A model generated the notes under the pieces. The model was not told the origin of the DNA. It saw only the letters and a program-made list of their open reading frames with translations, and did not search any database. Positions 27,982-35,709 of a stretch of DNA of 61,974 nt are shown piece by piece. The translations under genes were made by a program, and so were the position numbers. This DNA comes from Hydrotalea sp. (lineage in GTDB: Bacteria > Bacteroidota > Bacteroidia > Chitinophagales > Chitinophagaceae). The stretch is from positions 1 through 61,974 of the forward strand of contig DAHXOT010000013.1 of NCBI GenBank assembly GCA_027364735.1, read 5' to 3'. Numbering within the stretch: position 1 is the first letter of the stretch; each line of letters starts with the position of its first letter.

Positions 27982-28977
27982 TTATAACGAGCCACCTTCT
28001 ACTAAAATAGAATCGATAGTAAGTTCTCGAACAAAAGAACTACCTGCTAAACACGACATCATTCTGGTAAATGCCAATTTACCCAATTTATAACCGCTGG
28101 TTTCTACATAAGTTATCTTTGGGTAATATAAAGTAGGAATAAATCCGTTACTAATACTAATTACGCCTATATCTTCAGGTATTCTTAATTTTTTTTCTTG
28201 AATGGCTTGCATTACCCCAATTAAAGTTAAATCGCCCATACAGAATATGGCATCCGGCCTTTTTTTGGCGGTTAGTTTTTTGGCAGTAATTTGTTTTGCT
28301 TCTTCTTCATTAAGTTGAATAGCAATATCAATTTTGGTTTGAGGCGATTTTTGTTCGAATGTTTCTTTAAAAGATTCTAATCTTTTTTTTGAGATAGATA
28401 AATTTAAATGGCCAAACAAACCTAATACATACTTTTTCTTTTTAGCAATTATTGCTTCGGCCGCAATTCTGGCAGCATCTTTATCGGCTAAACAAATTTT
28501 ATTGCAGGCTTCAAATTCAGGAACTCTATCAAAAAAAATAACAGGCACGCCAATATCATTCAATTTTAAAAAAGATTTAATTTCTTTTGTTTCGGTGGTT
28601 AATGATACAAATAGGCCGGCAACTCTATTTCTTCTTAATAAATTTAAATTTTCTTCTTCAACTGCTGCATTTTCGCCCGATTGCATAATTAAAACTGAAT
28701 ATTCATTTAATCTGGCTTCTTCTTCAACTGCTGCAATAAATGAATCGTAAAAATAATTAGCAACATTGGGCACCATAACACCCAATACTCTGCTTTGATT
28801 GGTTCTTAATTGGATAGCATAAGTGTTAGGTTCATACTCCATGGCAGCAGCCAGCTCTTTCACCCTTAGTTTAGTTTTGGTAGAAATATCTGGATGATCT
28901 TTTAAAGCTCTTGAAACAGTTGAAATGCTAATGCCCAACATTTCGGAAAGCTTTTTTAGTGTACTGTTTTGATGCAT
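27982..28977 (-). CDS. LacI-family transcriptional regulator
   Basis: 331 residues from ATG 28977. The LacI DNA-binding head is clear (TLKKLSEMLGISISTVSRAL, then hinge helix residues), followed by a periplasmic-binding-protein-like sensor domain (VLGVMVPNVANYFYDSF, PVIFFDRVPE, PDAIFCMGDLTLIGVM, IPEDIGVISISNG). It presumably responds to a sugar, but no sugar operon is next to it. The uronate cluster at 39.6 kb is on the other side of the nos genes, so no target is assigned. Confidence 0.93.
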   Translation of the reverse strand: MHQNSTLKKLSEMLGISISTVSRALKDHPDISTKTKLRVKELAAAMEYEPNTYAIQLRTNQSRVLGVMVPNVANYFYDSFIAAVEEEARLNEYSVLIMQSGENAAVEEENLNLLRRNRVAGLFVSLTTETKEIKSFLKLNDIGVPVIFFDRVPEFEACNKICLADKDAARIAAEAIIAKKKKYVLGLFGHLNLSISKKRLESFKETFEQKSPQTKIDIAIQLNEEEAKQITAKKLTAKKRPDAIFCMGDLTLIGVMQAIQEKKLRIPEDIGVISISNGFIPTLYYPKITYVETSGYKLGKLAFTRMMSCLAGSSFVRELTIDSILVEGGSL

Positions 28978-29208
28978 GGCAAACAATAAAATTAAAATTA
29001 AAGGTAGTTTTTTGTACAGATTATTTATATAAAACTGAAAGAAAGAGTTTTATTACTTACACGAAATAAACAGAAAAATAAAGAAGCTGTTTTATTAATA
29101 ATGCGAAATGTTACAATATCTGTTGCTTTCGATATTGGAGCTTATCAAAATAATGGCTCGGGTAATATGCATTAATTGAATAAATAGTATTTAAAATTTA
29201 GTATAAAC
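28978..29208. other. Intergenic stretch with no recognised gene
   Basis: This 231-base stretch lies between the LacI start and the ric terminator. A 24-codon open frame (29101-29175) has no ribosome binding site or homology that I recognise. The region presumably holds the lacI promoter; I see no other structured element. Confidence 0.4.
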
Positions 29209-29245
29209 AAAACCCTTACTTTCTTGAATGGAAGTAAGGGTTTTT
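29209..29245. terminator. Bidirectional terminator downstream of ric
   Basis: AAAACCCTTACTT pairs with AAGTAAGGGTTTT around a TCTTGAATGG loop, with T runs on both strands. It lies just after the ric stop codon on the minus strand. Confidence 0.82.
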
Positions 29246-29263
29246 GCAAACGACTGTAATTAG

Positions 29264-29968
29264 TTAGAATTTAGCCATTGCTTTAGGAAATAAAATATTA
29301 TTTTCTAAATGTACATGCTGATGCAAATCTTCTTCAAATGCTTGAAGCTCATTAAGCACTACTTTAAAAGTGGTACAAGCTCCTTCGGGAGGTGTATAGT
29401 TATTTGTAAGTTGTTTTATTTGTTGCATTATTTCGCCTGCATGATCATGCTCCATTTCCATAACCTGAATAGGCCCTGAAATAAAATCGGCATTGGGTAA
29501 TGGTTGGCCATTAACTTTTGCAGAAGAAATTTCTTTTATTCTTGGAAATAAAATCATTTCTTCTTTGTGCATGTGCATTATCATTTCTTGTTGTATTTCT
29601 TGAAATAGTTGAAATACTGTTATCATATAATTAAACCTTTCACCATGTTTATAAGCTACTTTTTCTAAATGAGAAATAATAGTAGGCATACTCTGTTTAA
29701 CATAAAAATGGTGATGAATTAAAATGTAATTAACCAATTGTTCTTCCGTCATTTCTGTAAATGGAAGATGCTTGTTGTTGGGAGCTGATATGATTGCTTC
29801 TATTTCTTTTGTAATTTCTTCTGCAGAAATATTTTTTTCGGTACAAGCTTCATGTAACGGTCTTTTTCCTTTGCAACAAAAATCTAAATTATATTTTTCA
29901 AATATCGTTGCTGCCTGATGATTTTCTGTAACAATAGTTGCTAATGTTTTTTCTAAAATAGTGTTCAT
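29264..29968 (-). CDS. ric: Iron-sulfur cluster repair di-iron protein
   Basis: Ric/YtfE/ScdA repairs iron-sulfur centres damaged by nitric oxide. The 234 residues (ATG 29968 chosen over an upstream codon) contain the N-terminal DUF542 segment with FEKYNLDFCCKGKRPLHEAC (paired Cys) and a hemerythrin-like di-iron domain with the ligands IHHHFYVKQ, HMHKEEMILFPR, MEMEHDHAGE and HLENNILFPKAM. It lies at the edge of the nitrous-oxide-reduction island and has an FNR-like palindrome 51 bases upstream of its ATG. Confidence 0.95.
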   Translation of the reverse strand: MNTILEKTLATIVTENHQAATIFEKYNLDFCCKGKRPLHEACTEKNISAEEITKEIEAIISAPNNKHLPFTEMTEEQLVNYILIHHHFYVKQSMPTIISHLEKVAYKHGERFNYMITVFQLFQEIQQEMIMHMHKEEMILFPRIKEISSAKVNGQPLPNADFISGPIQVMEMEHDHAGEIMQQIKQLTNNYTPPEGACTTFKVVLNELQAFEEDLHQHVHLENNILFPKAMAKF

Positions 29969-29982
29969 GTGTAATGTTTTGG

Positions 29983-30028
29983 CAAAGTTTAGTATCATTA
30001 ATTTTTCTTCTTGTGATTCAAATCATCT
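29983..30028 (-). promoter_or_regulatory. FNR-like site A and promoter of ric
   Basis: The 18-base site (30011-30028) keeps TGATT..AATCA of the shared palindrome (core ATGATTGCAATCAT) with mismatches at the ends. On the minus strand a TTTG box (29986-29983) begins 34 bases from the centre, which puts the site near -41. This is the class II activator position. Confidence 0.7.
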
Positions 30029-30032
30029 TTTA

Positions 30033-31253
30033 TTAAAATTCTTTTTTACCAGTAATAATTGGCAAATTAATTTTTAATAGTCCTGCAAATAAAATTATTG
30101 CAACAGCAAAAAGTGCTTCGTTAAGCAATGGAATATAGAAATAAAACAAGTCGGCAGTTCCTTGTAGCGTTAATAATACTTCATTTAAAATAATTCCTAT
30201 TATAAAAACATAAATACCGGTTTTTATTTTTTTTGGTAAAAAATTAATTTCAAACTGAAGGATATAGCTAAACAAAAAAATACTGGTAAAGCCCAATAAT
30301 ACTAAATGTAAATAGCCAATTACAATGGGTCTGAAGCCAAATGCCAATTGACTTAATGATGGAATGGTAGACAGTGCTTGTAACATTATTTTTATAGATA
30401 AAGCAATAGCACTTAATATAAAAAGTAATTTACTTACTGCATTAAAATTGGCAAACTGAATTTTATTTTTAATCAGCAATTGTAAAAATAAAAACCATGC
30501 AATTACTTGTATAATTGCAGCGATAACTACTAATAAATAAAGTAGAAAAGGGATAGGCAACCATAGTGCCGATAAAAAATAAGCAGGCACAGATGCTATA
30601 AAAAAAAGTAAAAATATTTGAAACAATAATTTTTTATTGAAAATAAATTTTTCTGTAACAATGGTTAATAAACCTAAGCAACCAAAAAGAAACCAGCCAT
30701 TATATTGAAAATGAAGAAAAAAATACACAGCAAGTAATGAAATTTTTTGAGCAATAATTTTTTTAACCATCATGAAAGCCAAGCCAAATGCACCTATTGA
30801 AGAAATTGCATTAAAAAAAATGGCAGCTTTAAAATAATAATGAGCAACTTTTTTTTCAGATTCTTTATTTAAATCTTTCCAAAATACAATTGCAAACCAA
30901 TACGAAACAAAAACAGAAAGGGTAGAAAAAATAATAGAAAATAATCCATAACCCTCAAATGGAAAACTAAACAACATGCCGTATGCAGTAATTAAATTGC
31001 TATAAAGAATCCATTTGTATTTTTTAATGATAATTTCGGGCGAAGCAAATTGTAATTGTTTTATTAATAAGAACATTAATGCCTGAGTAATCCATCCGGC
31101 AAATGCAAAATGCGAATGTCCGTGTAATAAATTTCTTTGTTCTATGAATGGAAGTGAGAAAGCAATTTTATATCGAAGAATAATACCTAATAATGAAACA
31201 ATCAGTAAATTTAAAAAGGCAATTTTTAACCATTTGTGAAGTGAAAAAAACAT
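30033..31253 (-). CDS. Polytopic membrane protein with conserved histidines, candidate nitrogen-oxide response protein
   Basis: 406 residues from ATG 31253 (the frame opens further upstream at a TTG that would overlap the promoter site). About 11-12 hydrophobic helices. Histidines sit in or next to helices: LLHGHSHFAFAGW (H44, H46, H48), VAHYYFKA (H139), FFLHFQYNGWFLFG (H181) and GYLHLVLLGF (H316). The His-rich second helix and the HLVLLGF helix recall heme-copper oxidase subunit I and NnrS-type heme membrane proteins, but the full ligand set of an oxidase is not evident. It lies between ric and the FNR-like regulator and has the same palindrome upstream, so a role in NO or N2O metabolism is inferred from context. 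Function is unproven. Confidence 0.75.
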   Translation of the reverse strand: MFFSLHKWLKIAFLNLLIVSLLGIILRYKIAFSLPFIEQRNLLHGHSHFAFAGWITQALMFLLIKQLQFASPEIIIKKYKWILYSNLITAYGMLFSFPFEGYGLFSIIFSTLSVFVSYWFAIVFWKDLNKESEKKVAHYYFKAAIFFNAISSIGAFGLAFMMVKKIIAQKISLLAVYFFLHFQYNGWFLFGCLGLLTIVTEKFIFNKKLLFQIFLLFFIASVPAYFLSALWLPIPFLLYLLVVIAAIIQVIAWFLFLQLLIKNKIQFANFNAVSKLLFILSAIALSIKIMLQALSTIPSLSQLAFGFRPIVIGYLHLVLLGFTSIFLFSYILQFEINFLPKKIKTGIYVFIIGIILNEVLLTLQGTADLFYFYIPLLNEALFAVAIILFAGLLKINLPIITGKKEF

Positions 31254-31267
31254 AGTAATTATTTGTT

Positions 31268-31313
31268 CAAAATAACTACAGAGTAAAAGTTTTTTATATG
31301 ATTGCAATCATAA
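31268..31313 (-). promoter_or_regulatory. FNR-like site B and promoter of the membrane-protein gene
   Basis: A 14-base perfect palindrome ATGATTGCAATCAT (31298-31311). On the minus strand TTTG (31271-31268) begins 34 bases from the centre, and the ATG is 51 bases from the centre, exactly the geometry seen at ric. Confidence 0.82.
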
Positions 31314-31314
31314 A

Positions 31315-31926
31315 TTATAAAGCTATATCACTATAATATACTTTTCCTTTCTTAATTAATAAATCTCCTTTATCGTGCATATTTCGCATGGCTCTTATTA
31401 CGGTTTCAACCCTTAATCCTGTCATATCTGCAATTTGTTGCCTTGTAAGTTGTAGTTGATTACATTCGGAACAAACATTTTTTTTATTCTTTTTTAAGTA
31501 GTTTAATAAGGTAGAAATTCGATGTTCTGGATCGTTAAATGCCAACTCTTTTAAAATAAGAAATTTGAAACGAATACGTTGTGCCAATAAATGAGAAAAT
31601 CGTAAATGAATATCACTTCTTTCTTTCAGTAGTTGGTGAAAAGAAGCTTTATGTAAACGCAGTATAAGTGAAGTAGTGTTGCTAATAGCCGATGCGGCAA
31701 AACCTTCACCATCAAACAAAGGCAGCTCTCCAAAACATTCTCCGGGTTCAATAATTGTTTGAATAAATTCTTTTCCCTCTTCATTAATATTTACCCAACG
31801 CACGCTTCCTTCAACTAATTGATGATAAAAATTGCAAACACCACCTTCATTAAAAATAATTTCATTAGGCTCTAATTTTTTGTAGGTAGCACCCCATGCT
31901 AATAATAAATCAATATCAATCATCAT
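31315..31926 (-). CDS. FNR/DNR-like Crp-family regulator of the nos island
   Basis: 203 residues from ATG 31926 (tandem ATG ATG). N-terminal beta-roll sensor domain (EIIFNEGGVCNFYHQLVEG, EPGECFGELPLFDGEGFAAS), dimerisation helix, and C-terminal winged HTH LTRQQIADMTGLRVETVIRA. The recognition helix VETVIR resembles VETISR of FNR, keeping the Glu and Arg that read the TGA half-site. This fits the palindrome ATGAT-N4-ATCAT found at four promoters nearby. The N-terminal cysteine cluster of oxygen-sensing FNR is absent, so a DNR-like heme/NO sensor is more likely; a CSEC pair lies near residue 170. It is transcribed away from the nos operon. Confidence 0.88.
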   Translation of the reverse strand: MMIDIDLLLAWGATYKKLEPNEIIFNEGGVCNFYHQLVEGSVRWVNINEEGKEFIQTIIEPGECFGELPLFDGEGFAASAISNTTSLILRLHKASFHQLLKERSDIHLRFSHLLAQRIRFKFLILKELAFNDPEHRISTLLNYLKKNKKNVCSECNQLQLTRQQIADMTGLRVETVIRAMRNMHDKGDLLIKKGKVYYSDIAL

Positions 31927-32020
31927 AGCTAAATCGTTTATTGCAGATAATATTAAAATTGGTAACGCTAAAATTACATTAGCGAGAATATACAATGTAT
32001 GATTTTACCCCGAAAAAATG

Positions 32021-32034
32021 ATGATAAATATCAT
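32021..32034 (-). promoter_or_regulatory. Possible autoregulatory palindrome of the FNR-like gene
   Basis: ATGATAAATATCAT keeps the ATGAT/ATCAT half-sites of the regulon palindrome with the usual 4-base spacer (AAAT). On the minus strand a TACATTG box lies with its TTG 33-35 bases from the centre, close to the geometry of the other sites. Weaker than sites A-D. Confidence 0.45.
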
Positions 32035-32086
32035 GTTCTTTAATAAATATTCTTTTAATACCGAAAGTTGTTGCTTTTTCTCATAC

Positions 32087-32132
32087 TTATGATTGTACGC
32101 ATAAAATACCGACTTATTGCTTTCTAATCTTG
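32087..32132 (+). promoter_or_regulatory. FNR-like site C and promoter of the nos operon
   Basis: TTATGATTGTACGCATAA (32087-32104) matches the regulon palindrome with changes in the right half. TAATCTTG (32125-32132), a one-mismatch version of TAnnTTTG, has its CTTG beginning 34 bases from the centre, as at sites A and B. The first gene of the nos operon starts at 32161. Confidence 0.75.
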
Positions 32133-32160
32133 CATACTTAAATAAAAAAATTATAAGCTC

Positions 32161-32622
32161 ATGAAACTAAATTTATTTATTCTTTCAATGGTATTTTTTC
32201 TAATATCCTGTGGCTATAGTAGTGCTGATAAAGCACCTGGTACCGATGGTGCAAATACAAAAGATATTTCATCATACGATCCTAATAGAGGCTTGGGTAA
32301 ATTTTCTAAAATAGAAGTATCTCCCAATTTAGATGATGCAAAAGCTACTGCCGGAGAAAAAGTATATGGAGTTAAATGTAGTAGTTGTCATAAACTAACT
32401 GGAGAAAAATTAGTTGGTCCGGGTTGGAAAGGTGTTACAAGCAGACATGCCCCCGAATGGATTATGAATTTTGTTACAAACACAGATGAAATGATTAATA
32501 AAGATCCCAAAGCCCAAGCACTGTTAGAAATATGTTTGGTGCGTATGCCTAACCAAAATTTAAGTGATGATGATGCTAGAAATATTTATGAGTTTATGCG
32601 TAAAAATGATGGAGTAAAATAA
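32161..32622 (+). CDS. c-type cytochrome lipoprotein of the nos operon
   Basis: 153 residues. Lipoprotein signal with lipobox LISC (Cys17), a single heme motif CSSCH, and a distal Met in VRMPNQNLSDDD. A mono-heme class I cytochrome immediately before nosZ (17 bases) is usual in clade II nos clusters and probably hands electrons to NosZ in the periplasm. Confidence 0.88.
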   Translation: MKLNLFILSMVFFLISCGYSSADKAPGTDGANTKDISSYDPNRGLGKFSKIEVSPNLDDAKATAGEKVYGVKCSSCHKLTGEKLVGPGWKGVTSRHAPEWIMNFVTNTDEMINKDPKAQALLEICLVRMPNQNLSDDDARNIYEFMRKNDGVK

Positions 32623-32639
32623 ACCCTAAAAGTTGATAT

Positions 32640-34634
32640 ATGAAAAAACTAAAATTAAATTATGTGTTATTGTCATTATCAATGATAGTAATACTTGGTA
32701 TGATTGCTTGTAAACCAAAAAATGCAGGCAATGCCGTAAGTGCCGATGCTGCAGAAAAAGCCTATGTTGCACCAGGCCATTACGATGAATTTTACAATTT
32801 TGTTTCGGGCGGATTTAGCGGACAAATGAGCGTATATGGTTTGCCCAGTGGAAGATTATTAAGAGTTGTACCTATTTTTTCTAATGACCCCGAAAGCGGA
32901 TATGGTTATAGTGAAGAAACAAAACCTATGTTAAACACTTCACATGGCTTTATTCCTTGGGATGATCAGCATCATTTAGACCTTTCACAAACTAATGGTG
33001 AAATTGATGGACGATGGGTTTTTGCTAATGCCAATAATACACCCCGTGTTGCAAGGGTTGATTTAAGAACTTTTCATACTGCCGAAATTATTGAATTACC
33101 CAACAGTTCAGGTAACCATAGTTCTCCTTTCATTACAGAAAATACCGAATACGTAGTTGCAGGTACACGTTTTAGTGTTCCGCCCGATAATGTAAACGGA
33201 GATGTACCTATTAATACCTATAAACAAAATTTTAAAGGCACTATCAGTTTTATACGTGTAGCAAAAGAAGATGGTAAAATGGATATTGCTTTTCAATTGC
33301 AATGCCCTCCGGTAGATTTTGATTTAAGTCATGCCGGTAAAGGAAAATCTCATGGATGGTTTTTCTTTTCATGTTATAATACCGAGCAAGCCAATACTTT
33401 ATTAGAAGTAAATGCTTCTCAACGCGATAAAGATTTTATTATGGCTGTTAATTGGAAAAAAGCCGAAGAATATATAAAAGCAGGGAAAGGGAAAAAAGTA
33501 CCTGTAAAATATGCGCATAATGTATATAACGAAAGTACACATACTGCAACTTCCGAAATAAAAAATGAAGTATTGGTATTAGATACAAAAGAGTTAAAAG
33601 ATATTTGCTATTTTATTCCTTGCCCTAAATCTCCTCATGGTTGCGATGTTGACCCAACAGGTGAATATATTGTAGGTAGCGGAAAATTAGCTGCTCTTAT
33701 TCCTGTATTTAGTTTCGATAAAATTCAGGCTGCAATTGCCAAAAAAGATTTTGCTGGCGATTATGAAGGAATACCGGTTATTAAATACGAATCGGCTTTA
33801 TATGGTGAAGTTCAAAAACCAGGCTTAGGGCCATTGCATACAGAGTTTGACGGAAAAGGTAATGCCATTACTTCCTTTTTTGTTTCTTCTGAAATTGTAA
33901 AATGGAATATTAAGGATTTAAAAGTAATTGACCGTCAGCCTACATTTTATTCTGTTGGACATTTATGCATACCCGGTGGCGATACTAAAAAACCCAATGC
34001 TAAATATGTAATTGCCTATAATAAAATAACAAAAGATAGATATTTACCTACCGGCCCCGAATTGGCTCAAAGTGCACAACTATACGATATTAGTGGAGAT
34101 AAAATGCAATTGATATTAGATTTTCCAACTATTGGCGAGCCACATTATGCCCAAGCTGTTGCTGCCGATGTTATAAAAAACAATTCGATTAAATTTTATA
34201 AAATTGAAGAAAATAAAAATGCATTTGTAGCTAAAGGCGAAAGTGAAGCAAAAGTGGTTAGAACAGGAAATAAAGTAGATATATATATGACCTCTATTCG
34301 TTCTCATTTTGTACCCGATAATATTGAAGGTATAAAAGTTGGCGATGAAGTATTTTTTCATGTAACCAATTTGGAACAAGATTGGGATATTCCGCATGGC
34401 TTTGCCATTAAGGGTGCTCCTAATGGCGAGCTGTTAATAATGCCTGGTGAAACACAAACATTAAAATGGGTTGCAGAAAAATCAGGTATATTCCCATTCT
34501 ATTGTACCGATTTTTGTAGTGCATTACATCAAGAAATGCAAGGATATATTAGAGTTTCTCCACAAGGAAGTAATGTTCCTTTATTATTTAGCACCGGTAA
34601 AAATTTACCCAAATCCGATAGTACTAAAAAGTAG
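32640..34634 (+). CDS. nosZ: Nitrous-oxide reductase, clade II (Sec/lipoprotein type)
   Basis: Reduces N2O to N2 in the periplasm. The 664 residues start with a Sec lipoprotein signal (MIVILGMIAC, Cys24) rather than a twin-arginine signal, which marks the clade II ('atypical') enzyme. Copper sites: CuZ-region histidines in WDDQHHLD and CPKSPHGCD, and the C-terminal cupredoxin CuA site YCTDFCSALHQEM (Cys622, Cys626, His630, Met633) plus the upstream His of IPHGF. Cytochrome, nosB-like, nosL and nosDFY genes surround it, so the system appears complete for N2O respiration. Confidence 0.97.
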   Translation: MKKLKLNYVLLSLSMIVILGMIACKPKNAGNAVSADAAEKAYVAPGHYDEFYNFVSGGFSGQMSVYGLPSGRLLRVVPIFSNDPESGYGYSEETKPMLNTSHGFIPWDDQHHLDLSQTNGEIDGRWVFANANNTPRVARVDLRTFHTAEIIELPNSSGNHSSPFITENTEYVVAGTRFSVPPDNVNGDVPINTYKQNFKGTISFIRVAKEDGKMDIAFQLQCPPVDFDLSHAGKGKSHGWFFFSCYNTEQANTLLEVNASQRDKDFIMAVNWKKAEEYIKAGKGKKVPVKYAHNVYNESTHTATSEIKNEVLVLDTKELKDICYFIPCPKSPHGCDVDPTGEYIVGSGKLAALIPVFSFDKIQAAIAKKDFAGDYEGIPVIKYESALYGEVQKPGLGPLHTEFDGKGNAITSFFVSSEIVKWNIKDLKVIDRQPTFYSVGHLCIPGGDTKKPNAKYVIAYNKITKDRYLPTGPELAQSAQLYDISGDKMQLILDFPTIGEPHYAQAVAADVIKNNSIKFYKIEENKNAFVAKGESEAKVVRTGNKVDIYMTSIRSHFVPDNIEGIKVGDEVFFHVTNLEQDWDIPHGFAIKGAPNGELLIMPGETQTLKWVAEKSGIFPFYCTDFCSALHQEMQGYIRVSPQGSNVPLLFSTGKNLPKSDSTKK

Positions 34635-34647
34635 GTTTTATATAAAC

Positions 34648-34684
34648 AAACGTGAGAGACAGTATCGTTTCTCACGTTTTTCTC
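34648..34684 (+). terminator. Hairpin between nosZ and the downstream nos genes
   Basis: AAACGTGAGA (34648-34657) pairs with TCTCACGTTT (34670-34679), followed by a T-rich run. Placed inside the operon, it could act as a partial terminator or protect the nosZ mRNA 3' end, so nosZ would be made in excess over the assembly genes. Confidence 0.7.
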
Positions 34685-34694
34685 AATTTTTTTT

Positions 34695-35276
34695 ATGAAA
34701 ATAGCTAAGTTGCAAAAGCTAACTAGAATATTGGTTTTAGTTTGTGGTTTATCATTACTATTGGTTTTAGTTACACCAATTTGGAGAATTGATTTAGATG
34801 CACCACAATATCCCGAAGGATTAAGCTTAAGTATTTATGCAAAAGGGTTAGCAGGAAATGTAGATATTATTAATGGCTTAAACCATTATATTGGAATGAA
34901 AACACTGCACAATTCTGATTTTTTTGAATTTACTGTTTTGCCTTACATTATCTCATTTTTTGCAGTATTATTTATAGTAGTTGCCCTATTTCGAAAAAAA
35001 ATTTTCTTATATATTGCTTTCGCTTTGTTTGTTGTATTTGGTATTGTTGCCATGATAGATTTTTGGAGATGGGAATACGATTACGGACATAACTTAAACC
35101 CCGATGCAGCTATTAAAGTTCCGGGAATGGCGTATCAACCACCACTAATAGGATTTAAGCAATTATTAAATTTTGGCGCCTATTCTATACCTGATATAGG
35201 TGGATGGATTTTTATTGCAATTGGAATAGTATTATTAGCTTTAGTTTTTAGTGAAATGAAATATGCCAAAAAATAA
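34695..35276 (+). CDS. NosB-like membrane protein of clade II nos clusters
   Basis: 193 residues with four to five hydrophobic helices (for example ILVLVCGLSLLLVLVTPIW, YIISFFAVLFIVVALF, FLYIAFALFVVFGIVAMI and WIFIAIGIVLLALVF). A periplasmic segment carries LDAPQYPEGLSLSIYAKG and INGLNHYIGMKTL. This position and motif recur directly after clade II nosZ, where the gene has been called nosB; the function is not known. It overlaps nosL by 14 bases. Confidence 0.78.
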   Translation: MKIAKLQKLTRILVLVCGLSLLLVLVTPIWRIDLDAPQYPEGLSLSIYAKGLAGNVDIINGLNHYIGMKTLHNSDFFEFTVLPYIISFFAVLFIVVALFRKKIFLYIAFALFVVFGIVAMIDFWRWEYDYGHNLNPDAAIKVPGMAYQPPLIGFKQLLNFGAYSIPDIGGWIFIAIGIVLLALVFSEMKYAKK

Positions 35277-35709
35277 TTTTTTAATACTTACTACAATGCT
35301 TGTGGTAAGTACAGTTTTTATCAGTAGTTGTAATACAGAGCCAGATCCAATTATGGTTAGTGTTGATCAATGTTTTTATTGTAAAATGATGGTTTCGGAT
35401 GTAAAGTTTGGAGCAGAAATAATTACCGTAAAAGGTAAAAAAATAAAATTTGATGATACACATTGTGTATTAGCTTTCATCAATACAAAAATGATACAAC
35501 CAACAGAAATAAAAGAAGTGTATTTAACAGATTTTTCAGCATTAAATCATCCTTTAATAAAAGCTACAGAAGCATTATTACTGCAAAGCGATCTGTTTAA
35601 AAGTCCTATGAATGGAAATATTGCTGCATTTGGAAATGCTGATAGTATGAATAAAATTAAATCAACTTATCGGGCAAATGCTGTTAGTTGGAATCAATTA
35701 GTAAAATGA
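35263..35709 (+). CDS. nosL: NosL, copper-binding lipoprotein
   Basis: 148 residues. Lipoprotein signal ending FISSC, then the conserved CFYCKM motif (VDQCFYCKMMVSD) with which NosL binds Cu(I), and KIKFDDTHCVLAF. NosL delivers copper to NosZ in the periplasm. It overlaps both the preceding membrane-protein gene and nosD (ATGA overlap), so it is translationally coupled. Confidence 0.93.
   Translation: MPKNNFLILTTMLVVSTVFISSCNTEPDPIMVSVDQCFYCKMMVSDVKFGAEIITVKGKKIKFDDTHCVLAFINTKMIQPTEIKEVYLTDFSALNHPLIKATEALLLQSDLFKSPMNGNIAAFGNADSMNKIKSTYRANAVSWNQLVK

Noticed and set aside
29101-29175. 24-codon frame between lacI and ric
   Set aside because: Too short, with no ribosome binding site and no recognised family; likely chance.
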